In this document: piece by piece, positions 6,975 to 15,607 of the stretch
How positions within the stretch are numbered: the first letter of the stretch is position 1
Layout: every line of letters begins with the position of its first letter
Source: an uncultured Collinsella sp.
GTDB lineage: Bacteria > Actinomycetota > Coriobacteriia > Coriobacteriales > Coriobacteriaceae
Direction of reading: 5' to 3'
NCBI GenBank assembly: GCA_900545165.1
Contig: UQYA01000023.1
Coordinates: forward strand, 1-22,789
DNA: 22,789 nucleotides
Program-made: the position numbers and the translations under genes
The notes under the pieces: model-generated
Told to the model about the DNA's origin: nothing
The model's database searches: none
The model's input: only the letters and a program-made list of their open reading frames with translations

Positions 6975-9900
6975 CTAGCGCTTACGGATACCCCAGACCA
7001 GGGCTCCGACGCCGGCCATGGCGATGACGAATGCCATGAGCAGTGCAGCGGCCTGCTGGTCACCCGTGGTGGGCAGGTAGCGTTTTACCGTCTTGACGAC
7101 CGTCGTTACGGTCTTCTGCGGTGTACCGGGGTCGGACTTGGGCGGCTTGGGCGTTTCGGGCTTCTTGTACGTGTTGTTGAACACGATGCCCTCGACGCTC
7201 TCGTCGTCCTTGGCGAAGGCGACACTCGCCTTGAGGTTGCCCTCGCCGTCATCGACCACGTTAACGGTCGCGGTGTAGACGGACTTGTCGTAGGTCATAC
7301 CGGCCCCGTCGCCCTTGACCTCGCTTATGGTATAGACGTACGTACCGGGCTCGTCGTACTCGAACTTGTCGAAGTTGATCTTGCCGTCGGCATCGTTGGT
7401 AACGGTGGACTCGATGTCCTCGCCCTCGAGCTTAAAGCTAAACTCGTCCTTCTTGAGCTCGCGTCCCTCGAGCACCTTGATGGCACCGATGGAAACCTGG
7501 GTGGGCATGACGTGGTATTTGTTGATAAAGCCTGCCGTCTCGGCCCCCTCGAGCTTGTGCGTTGCGCTCAGCGTGCCGTCGCCGTTATCGGAGACGGTAG
7601 TCACGGCGGTGTAAGTCGCGGTGTCATAGGAGACGCCCTTGTACAGACCGAGCGCATTGGGGCATGCCTCGCGCAGCGTGTACGTGTGGGTACCGGGCAC
7701 CTCGTAGCGGATCGGGCTCAGTGTAACGGTGCCATTGGCATCGCTCGTGCCGCTGGCAACGACCACGCCGTTCTCCAGCAACTCAAACGTAAACTCTCCC
7801 GCCGCAAGCTCACGTCCGGTCAGACGCTTGATCGCGGTGATCTGGTCGGTCACGCTGGAATCGGTGGGAACCACGCTGTACGTGTTGGTGAACGTAAAGT
7901 CCGCGCCAGCTTCGCCGTTGCGCACGACGCTCAGATGTCCGGCACCGTCATCGGTCACGGCGTAGGAAACCTTGCGCGTGGCGTTAGCGTCGTTGGTCAC
8001 GCCAGGAGCGCTACCGGACTCGGCCACCGTATAGGTAAAGGTGTGCGAACGCGGAGCGGTAGCGGCGGGCTCGGGCTCGGGCTCGTCCTTGGGCTCGTCA
8101 GCGTCGGCGTCGGTCTTATCGGCGCCTGCCTCGTCGGCCTCCGCATCTCCGGCGTCGGCCTCGTCAGCTTCGGCCTCGTCAGCGTCGGCCTCGCCAGCCG
8201 CATCGTCCGTCACGCCCAGGGCGCGGTTGAGGTCCTCGAGCGTAAAGTGGATCTTGCCAAAGTCCACGTTGCCGGCCGCGTCGTTGGTTGCGGTCGCGCG
8301 CTCGGGCATCGGGGCGCCCGCCTCATCGGCGGTCACGGTAAAGGTGAACTTACCCGTGATATCGGCCGGGGTCAGACCCTCGGCAGCCTGGAGTTTCTTG
8401 GTGCCGGCGAGTGCAGCATCCACGGCCTCGGCGCCATAGACGTTCTCGAACACGGGCTCGGCGCCACCGTAGTCGGGCGTTGCCGTCAAGGTGCCGTCAC
8501 CGTTGTCGACAACGACAACCTTAAAGCTAAAGCTCGACTTCGCCGCGGTAATACCCTTGGCCGCGAGCGGAGATGTGTACTCGAAGGCCGTATAGTTGAT
8601 GGTCCATGCAAGCTTGGCATCCGTGTCGGTGCGGATGGCGCGCTTGGCGTTTACCAGATCGGCGAGCATGTCGGTCGTGTAGTGCAGCGTTCCGAAGCTC
8701 ACCTGACCGTTAACGTTGGTAGCCCACGTGCCCTCGATGGCATCCTTCTCGCCCGCATAGGCAATGCCGAAGCAGAACTCGCCGTCGGCCAGCGGACGTC
8801 CGGCCAGAGTCTTGGTGGCGACAATCTGCGCAGGAGCGCCGCCCGGGTTATCGGTCGATGCGCGGTAGCTGTTGACGAACGGGATTACGGCACTCTCGAC
8901 CGCGCCGGCACCGGTCTTGTACTCGGTGGGCAGCGTGCCCTCGGATCCGCCGGAGACAGTCGTGGTGGCGGTAAGCGTACCGGCGCCATCGTCGGCGATA
9001 GCGATCGTCACGGTGCGCTCGGCGTCGTCGTAGGTATAGCCGGGCTTGGCGTCGTTCTTCTCCGCCACGGTGTATTTGAAGGTCTTGCCGGCGTCAGCCT
9101 GCGTAAACTTGACCTTGCTGCCAGCCAGAATGTTAATCAAACCGACAGTTCCCTCTGCCGCTGCAGGGGACTGGAAGTTGTTGACGCCCTCGTGCAGGCC
9201 GAGTGCATTGGCCGAAGCCTCGTCGGCAGGCGTCACGGTAAAGGTGAACTGGCCCTCGGCCATGGGACGTCCGGAGAGGGTCTTGCTGAGCTTGAGGCCA
9301 CCGGCCGCGGCGTAATCGAGCTCAGTGCGGTACGTGTTGGTAAAGCGTCCGTTTTCCTTCTTGGTGACGTTGGCGGTCAGGTTGCCCTCGCCGTCCTCGG
9401 TCACAGCCACCTCGGCGGTCGCGACATGAGAGTCATACGTCATGCCCGCCGCGTTGCCCGCGTTCTCGCGGATCTCGTACTTATAGGTTCCGGCAGCCGT
9501 GTAGCGAATCTTGCCGTACTTAATGGCGGCGATGCCGTTGTCGTCCGCGTTCTTATTGCTCACGGTCACGGTTGCGGGATCGGGCAGCGGAGTGCCCTCG
9601 GGAGCGGTGATGGTAAAGCTGAACTCGTCGGCATCCGTCCAGTCGCGACCGTCGATAGCCTTGCTCAGACCAAAGTCCAGCTCGGTCTCGAGCGGGGTCA
9701 CGCTGTAGGAGTTCTCGAAGGTTGCAGCCGTGGCGTCCTTCAGGACATGCTCGGCGTGGAGGGTGCCGTCGCCGTTGTCGGTGATGGTGGTCACGATGGT
9801 GAACTTGGCGCCGCTGTAGGTGATGCCCTTGCTGGTGGTTCCGCCCTTGGCTTCGCGCAGCGTGTAGGTGTGTGCTCCGGCCTCGGTGTACTTCACGGCG

Positions 9901-12900
9901 CTCATCGTGATCTTGCCTTCGGCATTGTTGGTGCCGGTGGCGACGACCTTGGCGTCCTCGCCCTCGCCCTCGACGAGCTCGAAGGAGAACTCGCCGTCCT
10001 TGAGGTCGCGGCCGTCCAGGACCTTGGTCGCGGCGATCTGGTCGGTGACGCTGGAGCTAGACGGCGTCAGGTTGTAGGAATTCTTAAACTCGGCGGTCTC
10101 TGCGCCCTGCAGCTTGTGCGCAGCGCCGAGCGTACCGTCACCGTTGTCGGTGATGGTGGTCACGATGGTATAGGTCTTGCCGTCGTAGGAGATGCCGTTG
10201 CTGGCGGTTCCGCCCTTGGCCTCGCGCAGCGTGTAGGTGTGTTCGCCGGCCGCGGTGTACTTCACGGCGCCCATCGTGATCTTGCCGTCGGCGGCGTTGG
10301 TGCCGGTGGCGACGACCTTGTCGCCCTCGACGAGCTCGAAGGAGAACTCGCCGTCCTTGAGGTCGCGACCGGTCAGGGACTTGGTCGCGGCGATCTTATC
10401 GGTGACGCTGAAGCTCTTGGGGGTCAGATTGTAAGCGTTCTTGAACTCGATACTCTTAACGTCCTCGGCGCCCTCCAGCTCATGCGTAGCAACCAGCTGG
10501 CCCTTGCCGTTGTCGGCAATGGTCGTCACGATGGTGTAGACCGTGTTGTCGTAGGCAATACCACCGGCGTCGCCCTCAACCTCGTGCAGCGTGTAGGTGT
10601 GCTGGCCGATCTCGGTGTACTTGATGGGCTTGAACGTCACCTTACCGTCGACAGCGTTCACAACGGTCTCGATAAGCTCAGAATCCTCGCCCTTAACCTC
10701 GCGCAGCTCAAAGCTGAACTCGCCGGCCGTAAGGTCGCGCCCGGTCAGGACCTTGGTAACTGTAATCTGATCGGTGACGCTCGACTCGGCGGGATTGGTG
10801 GTATAGGTGTTCTTGAACTCGGCCTCGCCCGAGGTCTTCTTCACGGAAGCCTCGAGCTCGCCCTTTGCGTTGGGCTTCACCGTCACGGTGAACTCTGCAA
10901 CGTTCTTGCTGTAGGCGATGCCATGGACCGTGGTTCCGGCATACTTCTCGCTAACCTTGTAGACATACGTGCCCGGCTTGTCATAGGCAATCTCGCCAAA
11001 GCTAATGTCCGCATGGCCCTTGGTCGCAGTCGCAGTCTTGGACGCAGGCATCGGGGCACTGTTCTCAGACGTCAGGCCAAACTCAAACTTGTCCTCATCC
11101 GTCCAGTCGCGACCCTCGAGCACCTTGGTCAGGCCAAAGTCGGCAGTTGCCAACGTTGTCGGCGTGGTATTGAGCGTAAAGCTAATCTTGCCGTTGTTGC
11201 CCAGATAAACATTGACCTTCGTCGCGCCGGAAACAACCTTCGTGTTGTTCCACTGGGGATTGATTACGTCGCGTGCGGTGTCAGTCGGGTTTCCGCCCAC
11301 ACGTTCCTTGGTGGTGTGGAGCTGATTGATAAAGGCGAGGCGCGCAGCACCAGCCTTAATCGACCAGTGGTCGCCATCCTTTACTAAAGCGCCTTCAAAG
11401 CTTTCAAGCTCGCTTCCCTTAATCGGGATCGAAACGGAATCATCGTACGGCGCACCCGACGAGTTCTGCGCCATAAACTCATCTTTGTACCAATAGGTCT
11501 TAGAGCCCGAAGGCTTTTCCGTTGCTAGCTTGGTGCAAGCTGCGTCCGTATAGACGGGCGTTAGCTTTTGGAAGTAGTAGTAGCTGTTCGTAGCAGCAGG
11601 CTCAAAACTCGCGACCGTATCGCCCGCATCGTCGCCGGTCCACTTGTTGGCGTAGAAGCTAACGGTATTGGAATCGGCGTCCTTGCGCTCATTGATGTAA
11701 TCCTGCAGTCCCGGTACGTTATTGGGAGTAAACAGGTTTTTGCGTGCAATAGCCTTTACACTCGATGCATAGGCAACGCGGATAGGCGAGATGGCATCCG
11801 TGGAGTCAACCACGAACGTGCCCGCCGACTCGTCAACGGTAAAGCGGCGCAGCGGAATGAGCGATGCGGGGATCTTGACCGTCACGATGTCACCGCGCTG
11901 AGGGTTTTGCTCGTCCGCACGGTCGACCGTGATCACCAGGTGAGCGAGCTCGCCATCAAACGTATAGGTATCGATATTGCCATCGGTCGACTTGGTGGCG
12001 GCGCCATAGGTCTTGCCGTTGTACTCGGCACCGGTAAAGCTATCGACCTGCATAAAGGCGCCCAGCTCGTCCTCGAATGTGATGTAGCCGGAACCGTTGG
12101 GATTGTTGCCCTCGACCTTGGTCGGGAAACCCTTGCCCGACGTAATGGCACTCGAGATGTCCTTAAAGACCTGATCAAGCTCGGCGGCGTTGGTCGCCGA
12201 CTTGTAGTAGCTAGCACCGGCAACGGGGTTGCCGAAATTGACATTCCACTCCTCAGTTCCAAAAAAGCCATGGCTTACGGACGATGTGGCATCCGGATAG
12301 TTACTCGACACGGCATGCATGAATTTATTCTCGTTGCTCGTGCGGCTGCTTGTTGGATCGTCGCCCGGCTTCGCACCGTTGAAGATACCGATGGTATAAA
12401 TGGTCGCCCCGCCACTCTTTATGGTCTTGGCGATATTGATGGCATCCTTAGCAACCTCGGCCTCAAAACCATTAGAACTCGTAGGAGAGCCATCGGTGAA
12501 GAACACAACGATCTTCTGGGCGTCTTCACGACCAGCGATGCCCTTGGCCAGGTCCATGCCATAGTCGGCACGAGTAGAGCCAGCAGGCTCGATTGAATTA
12601 ACCGTGTTCTTGAGGCTCATTGCGCCATCACCCGAGCACGCCGTCAACTTCTGCATCGTCTGCGAGTAGTTGTAGGTGTTGCGGTCGGAGCGGTATGTAT
12701 CATTACCGACCTTATCGCTCTTCTTACCCGCAAACTTTACGATGGCAACCTGGTGCTGCTTGCTCGCGTCCTTAACGTTCTTGTTTTGCTCGGCAATGGT
12801 GTCGATAAAGTGGTTGGCAGCATCCTTGAGCGCAACGATACGCTTGGTAGAATCTCCACCACCCATAGAATCATCCATTGAGCCAGAGGCATCGAGCACC

Positions 12901-13247
12901 ATCACGATGTCGAGCGGCTTGGAAACCAGCGACGTTGTATCGGATGTCGAAGACATCGCCGAAAGCGTGGTCAAAAAGTCCGATTTCCCGTCATCGATTG
13001 CTTGGACCGTCTTATCCGTCCAAATTCGGCCGACGTTTTGCGTCGTGACCTTGCTGCCGTCATAGTCGCCCGCCCAGAACCTCCAATGGTTACTGGTGTC
13101 GTGGTCGACTACCTTTGTCGCTTCCGGTCCGTCCATTCCGGTGCTGGACCTGGCGTTGGCCTCGGGCAGCATGGCAAATGCTGCAGCCGGCAACACCAAC
13201 ACTACGGCCAGCATCACCGCCAAGAGACCCCTCGTGTACTTACCCAT
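6975..13247 (-). CDS. Giant LPXTG-anchored VWA/pilin-type isopeptide-repeat adhesin
   Basis: This 2090-residue protein is predicted to be secreted, sortase-anchored to the cell wall and extended as a stalk with an adhesive head. A signal peptide is visible (GLLAVMLAVVLVLPAAAFA; likely cleavage near residue 25 or 32). The head is a von Willebrand A domain (about 112-370) with MIDAS residues D119-x-S121-x-S123, T225 and D252. Residues about 375-700 are a linker region I cannot assign. Ten domains follow (703-815, 828-939, 952-1058, 1071-1181, 1191-1306, 1317-1461, 1474-1604, 1611-1790, 1803-1911, 1919-2027). Each opens with a lysine in a (T/I/S)K motif, has a glutamate in a YTLRE-like strand and ends with FxNxY, the Lys/Glu/Asn set of Spy0128/FctA-like pilin domains that form internal isopeptide bonds. 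A proline/lysine hinge leads to LPTTG (2058-2062), a hydrophobic helix and GIRKR. The ATG at 13247 follows AAGGGAG. No sortase or other pilin gene is in the window, so a pilus role is unproven; a single-chain stalk adhesin is equally possible. Confidence 0.93.
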   Translation of the reverse strand: MGKYTRGLLAVMLAVVLVLPAAAFAMLPEANARSSTGMDGPEATKVVDHDTSNHWRFWAGDYDGSKVTTQNVGRIWTDKTVQAIDDGKSDFLTTLSAMSSTSDTTSLVSKPLDIVMVLDASGSMDDSMGGGDSTKRIVALKDAANHFIDTIAEQNKNVKDASKQHQVAIVKFAGKKSDKVGNDTYRSDRNTYNYSQTMQKLTACSGDGAMSLKNTVNSIEPAGSTRADYGMDLAKGIAGREDAQKIVVFFTDGSPTSSNGFEAEVAKDAINIAKTIKSGGATIYTIGIFNGAKPGDDPTSSRTSNENKFMHAVSSNYPDATSSVSHGFFGTEEWNVNFGNPVAGASYYKSATNAAELDQVFKDISSAITSGKGFPTKVEGNNPNGSGYITFEDELGAFMQVDSFTGAEYNGKTYGAATKSTDGNIDTYTFDGELAHLVITVDRADEQNPQRGDIVTVKIPASLIPLRRFTVDESAGTFVVDSTDAISPIRVAYASSVKAIARKNLFTPNNVPGLQDYINERKDADSNTVSFYANKWTGDDAGDTVASFEPAATNSYYYFQKLTPVYTDAACTKLATEKPSGSKTYWYKDEFMAQNSSGAPYDDSVSIPIKGSELESFEGALVKDGDHWSIKAGAARLAFINQLHTTKERVGGNPTDTARDVINPQWNNTKVVSGATKVNVYLGNNGKISFTLNTTPTTLATADFGLTKVLEGRDWTDEDKFEFGLTSENSAPMPASKTATATKGHADISFGEIAYDKPGTYVYKVSEKYAGTTVHGIAYSKNVAEFTVTVKPNAKGELEASVKKTSGEAEFKNTYTTNPAESSVTDQITVTKVLTGRDLTAGEFSFELREVKGEDSELIETVVNAVDGKVTFKPIKYTEIGQHTYTLHEVEGDAGGIAYDNTVYTIVTTIADNGKGQLVATHELEGAEDVKSIEFKNAYNLTPKSFSVTDKIAATKSLTGRDLKDGEFSFELVEGDKVVATGTNAADGKITMGAVKYTAAGEHTYTLREAKGGTASNGISYDGKTYTIVTTITDNGDGTLGAAHKLQGAETAEFKNSYNLTPSSSSVTDQIAATKVLDGRDLKDGEFSFELVEGEGEDAKVVATGTNNAEGKITMSAVKYTEAGAHTYTLREAKGGTTSKGITYSGAKFTIVTTITDNGDGTLHAEHVLKDATAATFENSYSVTPLETELDFGLSKAIDGRDWTDADEFSFTITAPEGTPLPDPATVTVSNKNADDNGIAAIKYGKIRYTAAGTYKYEIRENAGNAAGMTYDSHVATAEVAVTEDGEGNLTANVTKKENGRFTNTYRTELDYAAAGGLKLSKTLSGRPMAEGQFTFTVTPADEASANALGLHEGVNNFQSPAAAEGTVGLINILAGSKVKFTQADAGKTFKYTVAEKNDAKPGYTYDDAERTVTIAIADDGAGTLTATTTVSGGSEGTLPTEYKTGAGAVESAVIPFVNSYRASTDNPGGAPAQIVATKTLAGRPLADGEFCFGIAYAGEKDAIEGTWATNVNGQVSFGTLHYTTDMLADLVNAKRAIRTDTDAKLAWTINYTAFEYTSPLAAKGITAAKSSFSFKVVVVDNGDGTLTATPDYGGAEPVFENVYGAEAVDAALAGTKKLQAAEGLTPADITGKFTFTVTADEAGAPMPERATATNDAAGNVDFGKIHFTLEDLNRALGVTDDAAGEADADEAEADEADAGDAEADEAGADKTDADADEPKDEPEPEPAATAPRSHTFTYTVAESGSAPGVTNDANATRKVSYAVTDDGAGHLSVVRNGEAGADFTFTNTYSVVPTDSSVTDQITAIKRLTGRELAAGEFTFELLENGVVVASGTSDANGTVTLSPIRYEVPGTHTYTLREACPNALGLYKGVSYDTATYTAVTTVSDNGDGTLSATHKLEGAETAGFINKYHVMPTQVSIGAIKVLEGRELKKDEFSFKLEGEDIESTVTNDADGKINFDKFEYDEPGTYVYTISEVKGDGAGMTYDKSVYTATVNVVDDGEGNLKASVAFAKDDESVEGIVFNNTYKKPETPKPPKSDPGTPQKTVTTVVKTVKRYLPTTGDQQAAALLMAFVIAMAGVGALVWGIRKR
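8061..8207 (-). repeat. Low-complexity coding repeat: acidic Asp/Glu/Ala insertion inside domain 8
   Basis: Residues about 1681-1729 of the surface protein are almost entirely D, E, A, G, K, T and P, in short repeats such as ADEAEADEADAGDAEADEAG. The DNA repeats variants of GCGTCGGCCTCGTCAGC. It sits between two strands of the domain and accounts for most of domain 8's extra length. Confidence 0.85.
9705..10394 (-). repeat. Near-identical tandem domains 3 and 4 of the surface protein
   Basis: Domain 3 (10074-10394) and domain 4 (9705-10037) are far more alike than other pairs. They share DGEFSFELVEG, VVATGTN, KITM.AVKYT, HTYTLREAKGGT and IVTTITDNGDGTL. At DNA level GGTTCCGCCCTTGGC and GCGCAGCGTGTAGGTGTG occur in both (near 9840-9870 and 10207-10240). 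This points to a recent duplication. Confidence 0.75.
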
Positions 13248-13299
13248 CGCGTCTCCCTTCTCGCGGGCTCAGACCTTGCATCAGCCTAAAGTTACGGAA

Positions 13300-13380
13300 T
13301 GAGACACCATTTGAGCAGGTGACACACGTTCCAGATTCGGTTTTGAGCGTGAGACAAATGTCTCACCAAAGTTGAGACAC
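13300..13380. promoter_or_regulatory. TGAGACA motif cluster upstream of the surface-protein gene
   Basis: A perfect palindrome, GTGAGACAAATGTCTCAC (13349-13366), has 8-bp arms around AA. Single TGAGACAC half-sites lie on either side at 13300-13307 and 13373-13380. The cluster begins 53 bp upstream of the surface-protein start and covers the region where its promoter should lie, so it looks like an operator. The cognate regulator is not identified. Confidence 0.5.
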
Positions 13381-13406
13381 GGGATTTTTGCAGGTAAACG
13401 AATGCG

Positions 13407-13447
13407 AATGAGGACCGGCGGGCATTTTTGCCCCACCGGCCCTCATT
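13407..13447 (-). terminator. Hairpin ending the hydrogenase operon
   Basis: Read on the minus strand, ATGAGGGCCGGTGGGGCA pairs imperfectly with TGCCCGCCGGTCCTCAT around an A-rich loop, starting a few bases after the EchF-like stop. No strong T-tract follows, so termination efficiency is uncertain. Confidence 0.55.
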
Positions 13448-13453
13448 TCCTCG

Positions 13454-13795
13454 CTACTCCGGCTTGGTTTCTACCGTGGGAGTCTTGTCCGCTGCGACTG
13501 GAGTGCGGGCGGTGTCCATAGTCAGGCAGTGTTTGGGGCAGCTCTCGATGCACTCGCCGCACACCACGCAGGCGTACGGATCGATCGACCAGGTACCGCC
13601 CTTGCGATCGACCGCGAGCGCGCCCGCCGGGCAACGACGCGCGCACATCCCGCAGCAGATGCACACGTCCATGTCGTTAACGATATGTCCGCGCAAACGC
13701 TCGGGCGCCGCGAGCTTCTCCTGCGGATAGCACACCGTTACCGGCTGCTTGACCATAGAGCCCAAGGCCGTCTTGGCAAATGTCAGCAAACTCAT
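13454..13795 (-). CDS. echF: Ech-type hydrogenase 2x[4Fe-4S] ferredoxin-like subunit (EchF)
   Basis: This 113-residue iron-sulfur protein would carry electrons from ferredoxin towards the small subunit of the hydrogenase. Two classic C-x2-C-x2-C-x3-C-P motifs are intact: C45/C48/C51/C55 in CICCGMCARRCP and C76/C79/C82/C86 in CVVCGECIESCP. An N-terminal stretch of about 40 residues (MSLLTFAKTALGSMVKQPVT) and a short Thr/Pro/Lys tail flank them, as in NuoI/EchF-type subunits. It is the last gene of the operon, 7 bp after the large subunit. A stand-alone ferredoxin is possible from sequence alone, but the operon position makes the subunit role much more likely. Confidence 0.9.
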   Translation of the reverse strand: MSLLTFAKTALGSMVKQPVTVCYPQEKLAAPERLRGHIVNDMDVCICCGMCARRCPAGALAVDRKGGTWSIDPYACVVCGECIESCPKHCLTMDTARTPVAADKTPTVETKPE

Positions 13796-13802
13796 GCCGC
13801 GC

Positions 13803-14891
13803 CTACCTTTCCGTGCAGCTAATGCAGGGGTCGATGGTCAGGATAATCATGGGCACGTTGGCAAGGAGCACGCCCTGCAGCGCATGCGTCAGACCCGCCA
13901 GGTTTTGCGACGTCGGCGTTCGCACGCGAAAACGGTCCAGGTTCTTGGTGCCATTGCCGCGCACATAGTAATACGCCTCGCCGCGCGGTTGCTCAATCAC
14001 AACCTCGCCGCGTGCGCCGTCGGCCGGCGTAAGCTTGGTGCGCCCGCCGATCCCGTCGTGCGGAATCTTGCCCACAAGCTCCTTAATGATGTCCATGGCC
14101 TGCGTGACCTCGGCACAACGCACCTGGCAGCGGGCATAGCAGTCGCCATCGGTAGCAACGATGGGCTCGAACGCAGCCAGGTCCGCATAGGCACCGTCGC
14201 CAAACATGCGCACGTCGTAGTCCACGCCCGAGGCGCGCCCAAACGGACCGACCATCGAAAGCTCCAGCGCGTCTTTCTTGCTGATCACGCCCACGCCATG
14301 CAGGCGTTCGCCGCAGCTGTTGTCGTCCAAAAACGTATGCACCAGGGTCTCGTAGTCAGGACGCATGGCATCGAGCGTCTGGACAATACCCGCCAGCTCG
14401 GAGTCCTCGATATCGTGCTTAAGGCCGCCGATCTCGTTAATCGACAGAATCACGCGGCCGCCGCAAGTGCTCTCAAAGATCTTGAGAATCTGCTCGCGCA
14501 GGGTCCACGACCGATAGAACAGCGCCTCGAAGCCAAAGGCGTCGGCGAGCAGGCCCAGCCACAGCAGATGCGAGTGGATGCGCGAAAGCTCATGCAAAAT
14601 GGTGCGGATATACTGCACGCGGCCGGGCACCTCGATGTCGAGCATGCGCTCGCAGGCGCTGGCATAGCCGTAGCTATGGCCCACGGCGCAGATGCCGCAG
14701 ATGCGCTCGGCGATGTAGCCAAACTGATGCATATCGCGCTTTTCGGTGAGCTTCTCGAGTCCGCGGTGCACAAAGCCGATCTGCGGAATTGCCTCGATGA
14801 CGCGGTCGTCCTCGATCACCAGGTCCAGATGAAGCGGCTCGGGCAGCACCGGGTGCTGCGGGCCAAACGGAATAACGGAGCGATGTGCCAT
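13803..14891 (-). CDS. echE: Ech-type [NiFe] hydrogenase large subunit (EchE)
   Basis: This 362-residue subunit carries the nickel-iron active site for H2 evolution. The four metal-binding cysteines are present: C65 and C68 in ERICGICAVGHS, and C356 and C359 in DPCISC. Conservation of both CxxC pairs distinguishes it from the NuoD subunit of complex I, which has lost them. The body resembles NuoD/EchE (FGPQHPVLPEPL near the start, VHRGLEKLTEKRD, ELSRIHSHLLWLG). The protein ends DPCISCTER, so it has no C-terminal extension of the kind usually removed by a maturation endopeptidase. The start follows AAGGAGG, 5 bp after the EchD stop. No hyp maturation genes are in this window, so they must be elsewhere. 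Confidence 0.95.
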   Translation of the reverse strand: MAHRSVIPFGPQHPVLPEPLHLDLVIEDDRVIEAIPQIGFVHRGLEKLTEKRDMHQFGYIAERICGICAVGHSYGYASACERMLDIEVPGRVQYIRTILHELSRIHSHLLWLGLLADAFGFEALFYRSWTLREQILKIFESTCGGRVILSINEIGGLKHDIEDSELAGIVQTLDAMRPDYETLVHTFLDDNSCGERLHGVGVISKKDALELSMVGPFGRASGVDYDVRMFGDGAYADLAAFEPIVATDGDCYARCQVRCAEVTQAMDIIKELVGKIPHDGIGGRTKLTPADGARGEVVIEQPRGEAYYYVRGNGTKNLDRFRVRTPTSQNLAGLTHALQGVLLANVPMIILTIDPCISCTER

Positions 14892-14896
14892 GGACC

Positions 14897-15607
14897 TTAC
14901 GCCTCCTTTTTCTGCTTGTCGCGGGCGGCCTTGGCGGCAAGCGCCGCGCGGACCTTGGCCGCTTTCTCGGGATCCATGGCAGCAAGCTTTGCCTCCAGCT
15001 CGGCGGCCTTGAGCGCCGCCTTGGCAGCGGCCTCATCGTGCTGAGCATCGGAGCCGGCAGCCGCAGCGGGCTGGGCAGCGGCGCCCGCGGCATTGCCGGC
15101 GCCCGCAGCGCCCTCCCCCGCAGCCGCAGCAGCCGCCTTCTCGGCCGCAGCCTTGCGCGCCTTGGCCTCGGCAGCCGCACGGACCTTCATGGCCTTCTCT
15201 CGCGCAGCTTTCACCTCGGGCGTGATAACGCTCATGGGTTCAGCGGTCGAGACCTGGTAGAAAAAGCCCTTAAAGTCAATCTGCATGTCGGTAATGGCAA
15301 GCCCAAACAAGTCGTGGGTCTCATTTTCAAACGGGAACACCGCGGGGTAATACGAGCTGATGGACGGAATCTCCTGGTACTGGTCGATGCCCTCAACCAC
15401 CAGGTTCTCGATCGCATAGCTGCCGTCCTGCGCAATATGCTCCTGAGCAGCACGAACGTTGATAAACGTATAGACCAAGCGATACGAGCCGTCGTCGACG
15501 TTGCGCTCGGCGTGCATTTGCACAAAGCGCGCGCCAACGCCCTTGAGCGCCTGAACATGCGGCAGGAGCTCGTCGATCCCGACGGTGGTATAGATAGCCT
15601 TTTGCAT
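14897..15607 (-). CDS. echD: Ech-type hydrogenase NuoC-like subunit with Ala/Lys-rich tail (EchD)
   Basis: This 236-residue protein has two distinct parts. Residues 1 to about 125 resemble the NuoC/EchD peripheral-arm subunit, with the key block PFENETHDLFGLAITDMQIDF (HDLFG is the recognisable core). Residues about 130-236 are dominated by Ala, Lys, Glu and Gly (KARKAAAEKAAAAAAG and similar), with a charged, helix-prone end (AALKAAELEAKLAAMDPEKAAKV). Stand-alone EchD/NuoC domains do not need such a tail, so its role is unknown. The ATG shares one base with the EchC stop (TAATG), indicating coupled translation, and the next gene follows after 5 bp. Codon use in the tail stays GC-rich like the rest. 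Confidence 0.88.
   Translation of the reverse strand: MQKAIYTTVGIDELLPHVQALKGVGARFVQMHAERNVDDGSYRLVYTFINVRAAQEHIAQDGSYAIENLVVEGIDQYQEIPSISSYYPAVFPFENETHDLFGLAITDMQIDFKGFFYQVSTAEPMSVITPEVKAAREKAMKVRAAAEAKARKAAAEKAAAAAAGEGAAGAGNAAGAAAQPAAAAGSDAQHDEAAAKAALKAAELEAKLAAMDPEKAAKVRAALAAKAARDKQKKEA

Noticed and set aside
6732..11387. A 1551-codon open frame on the plus strand opposite the surface-protein gene
   Set aside because: It starts with TTG inside foldback element 2, its translation is a repetitive Gly/Leu/Val/Arg sequence mirroring the ten repeat domains, and the minus strand has an obvious signal peptide, VWA domain and LPTTG. GC-rich repeated coding sequence explains the lack of stops.
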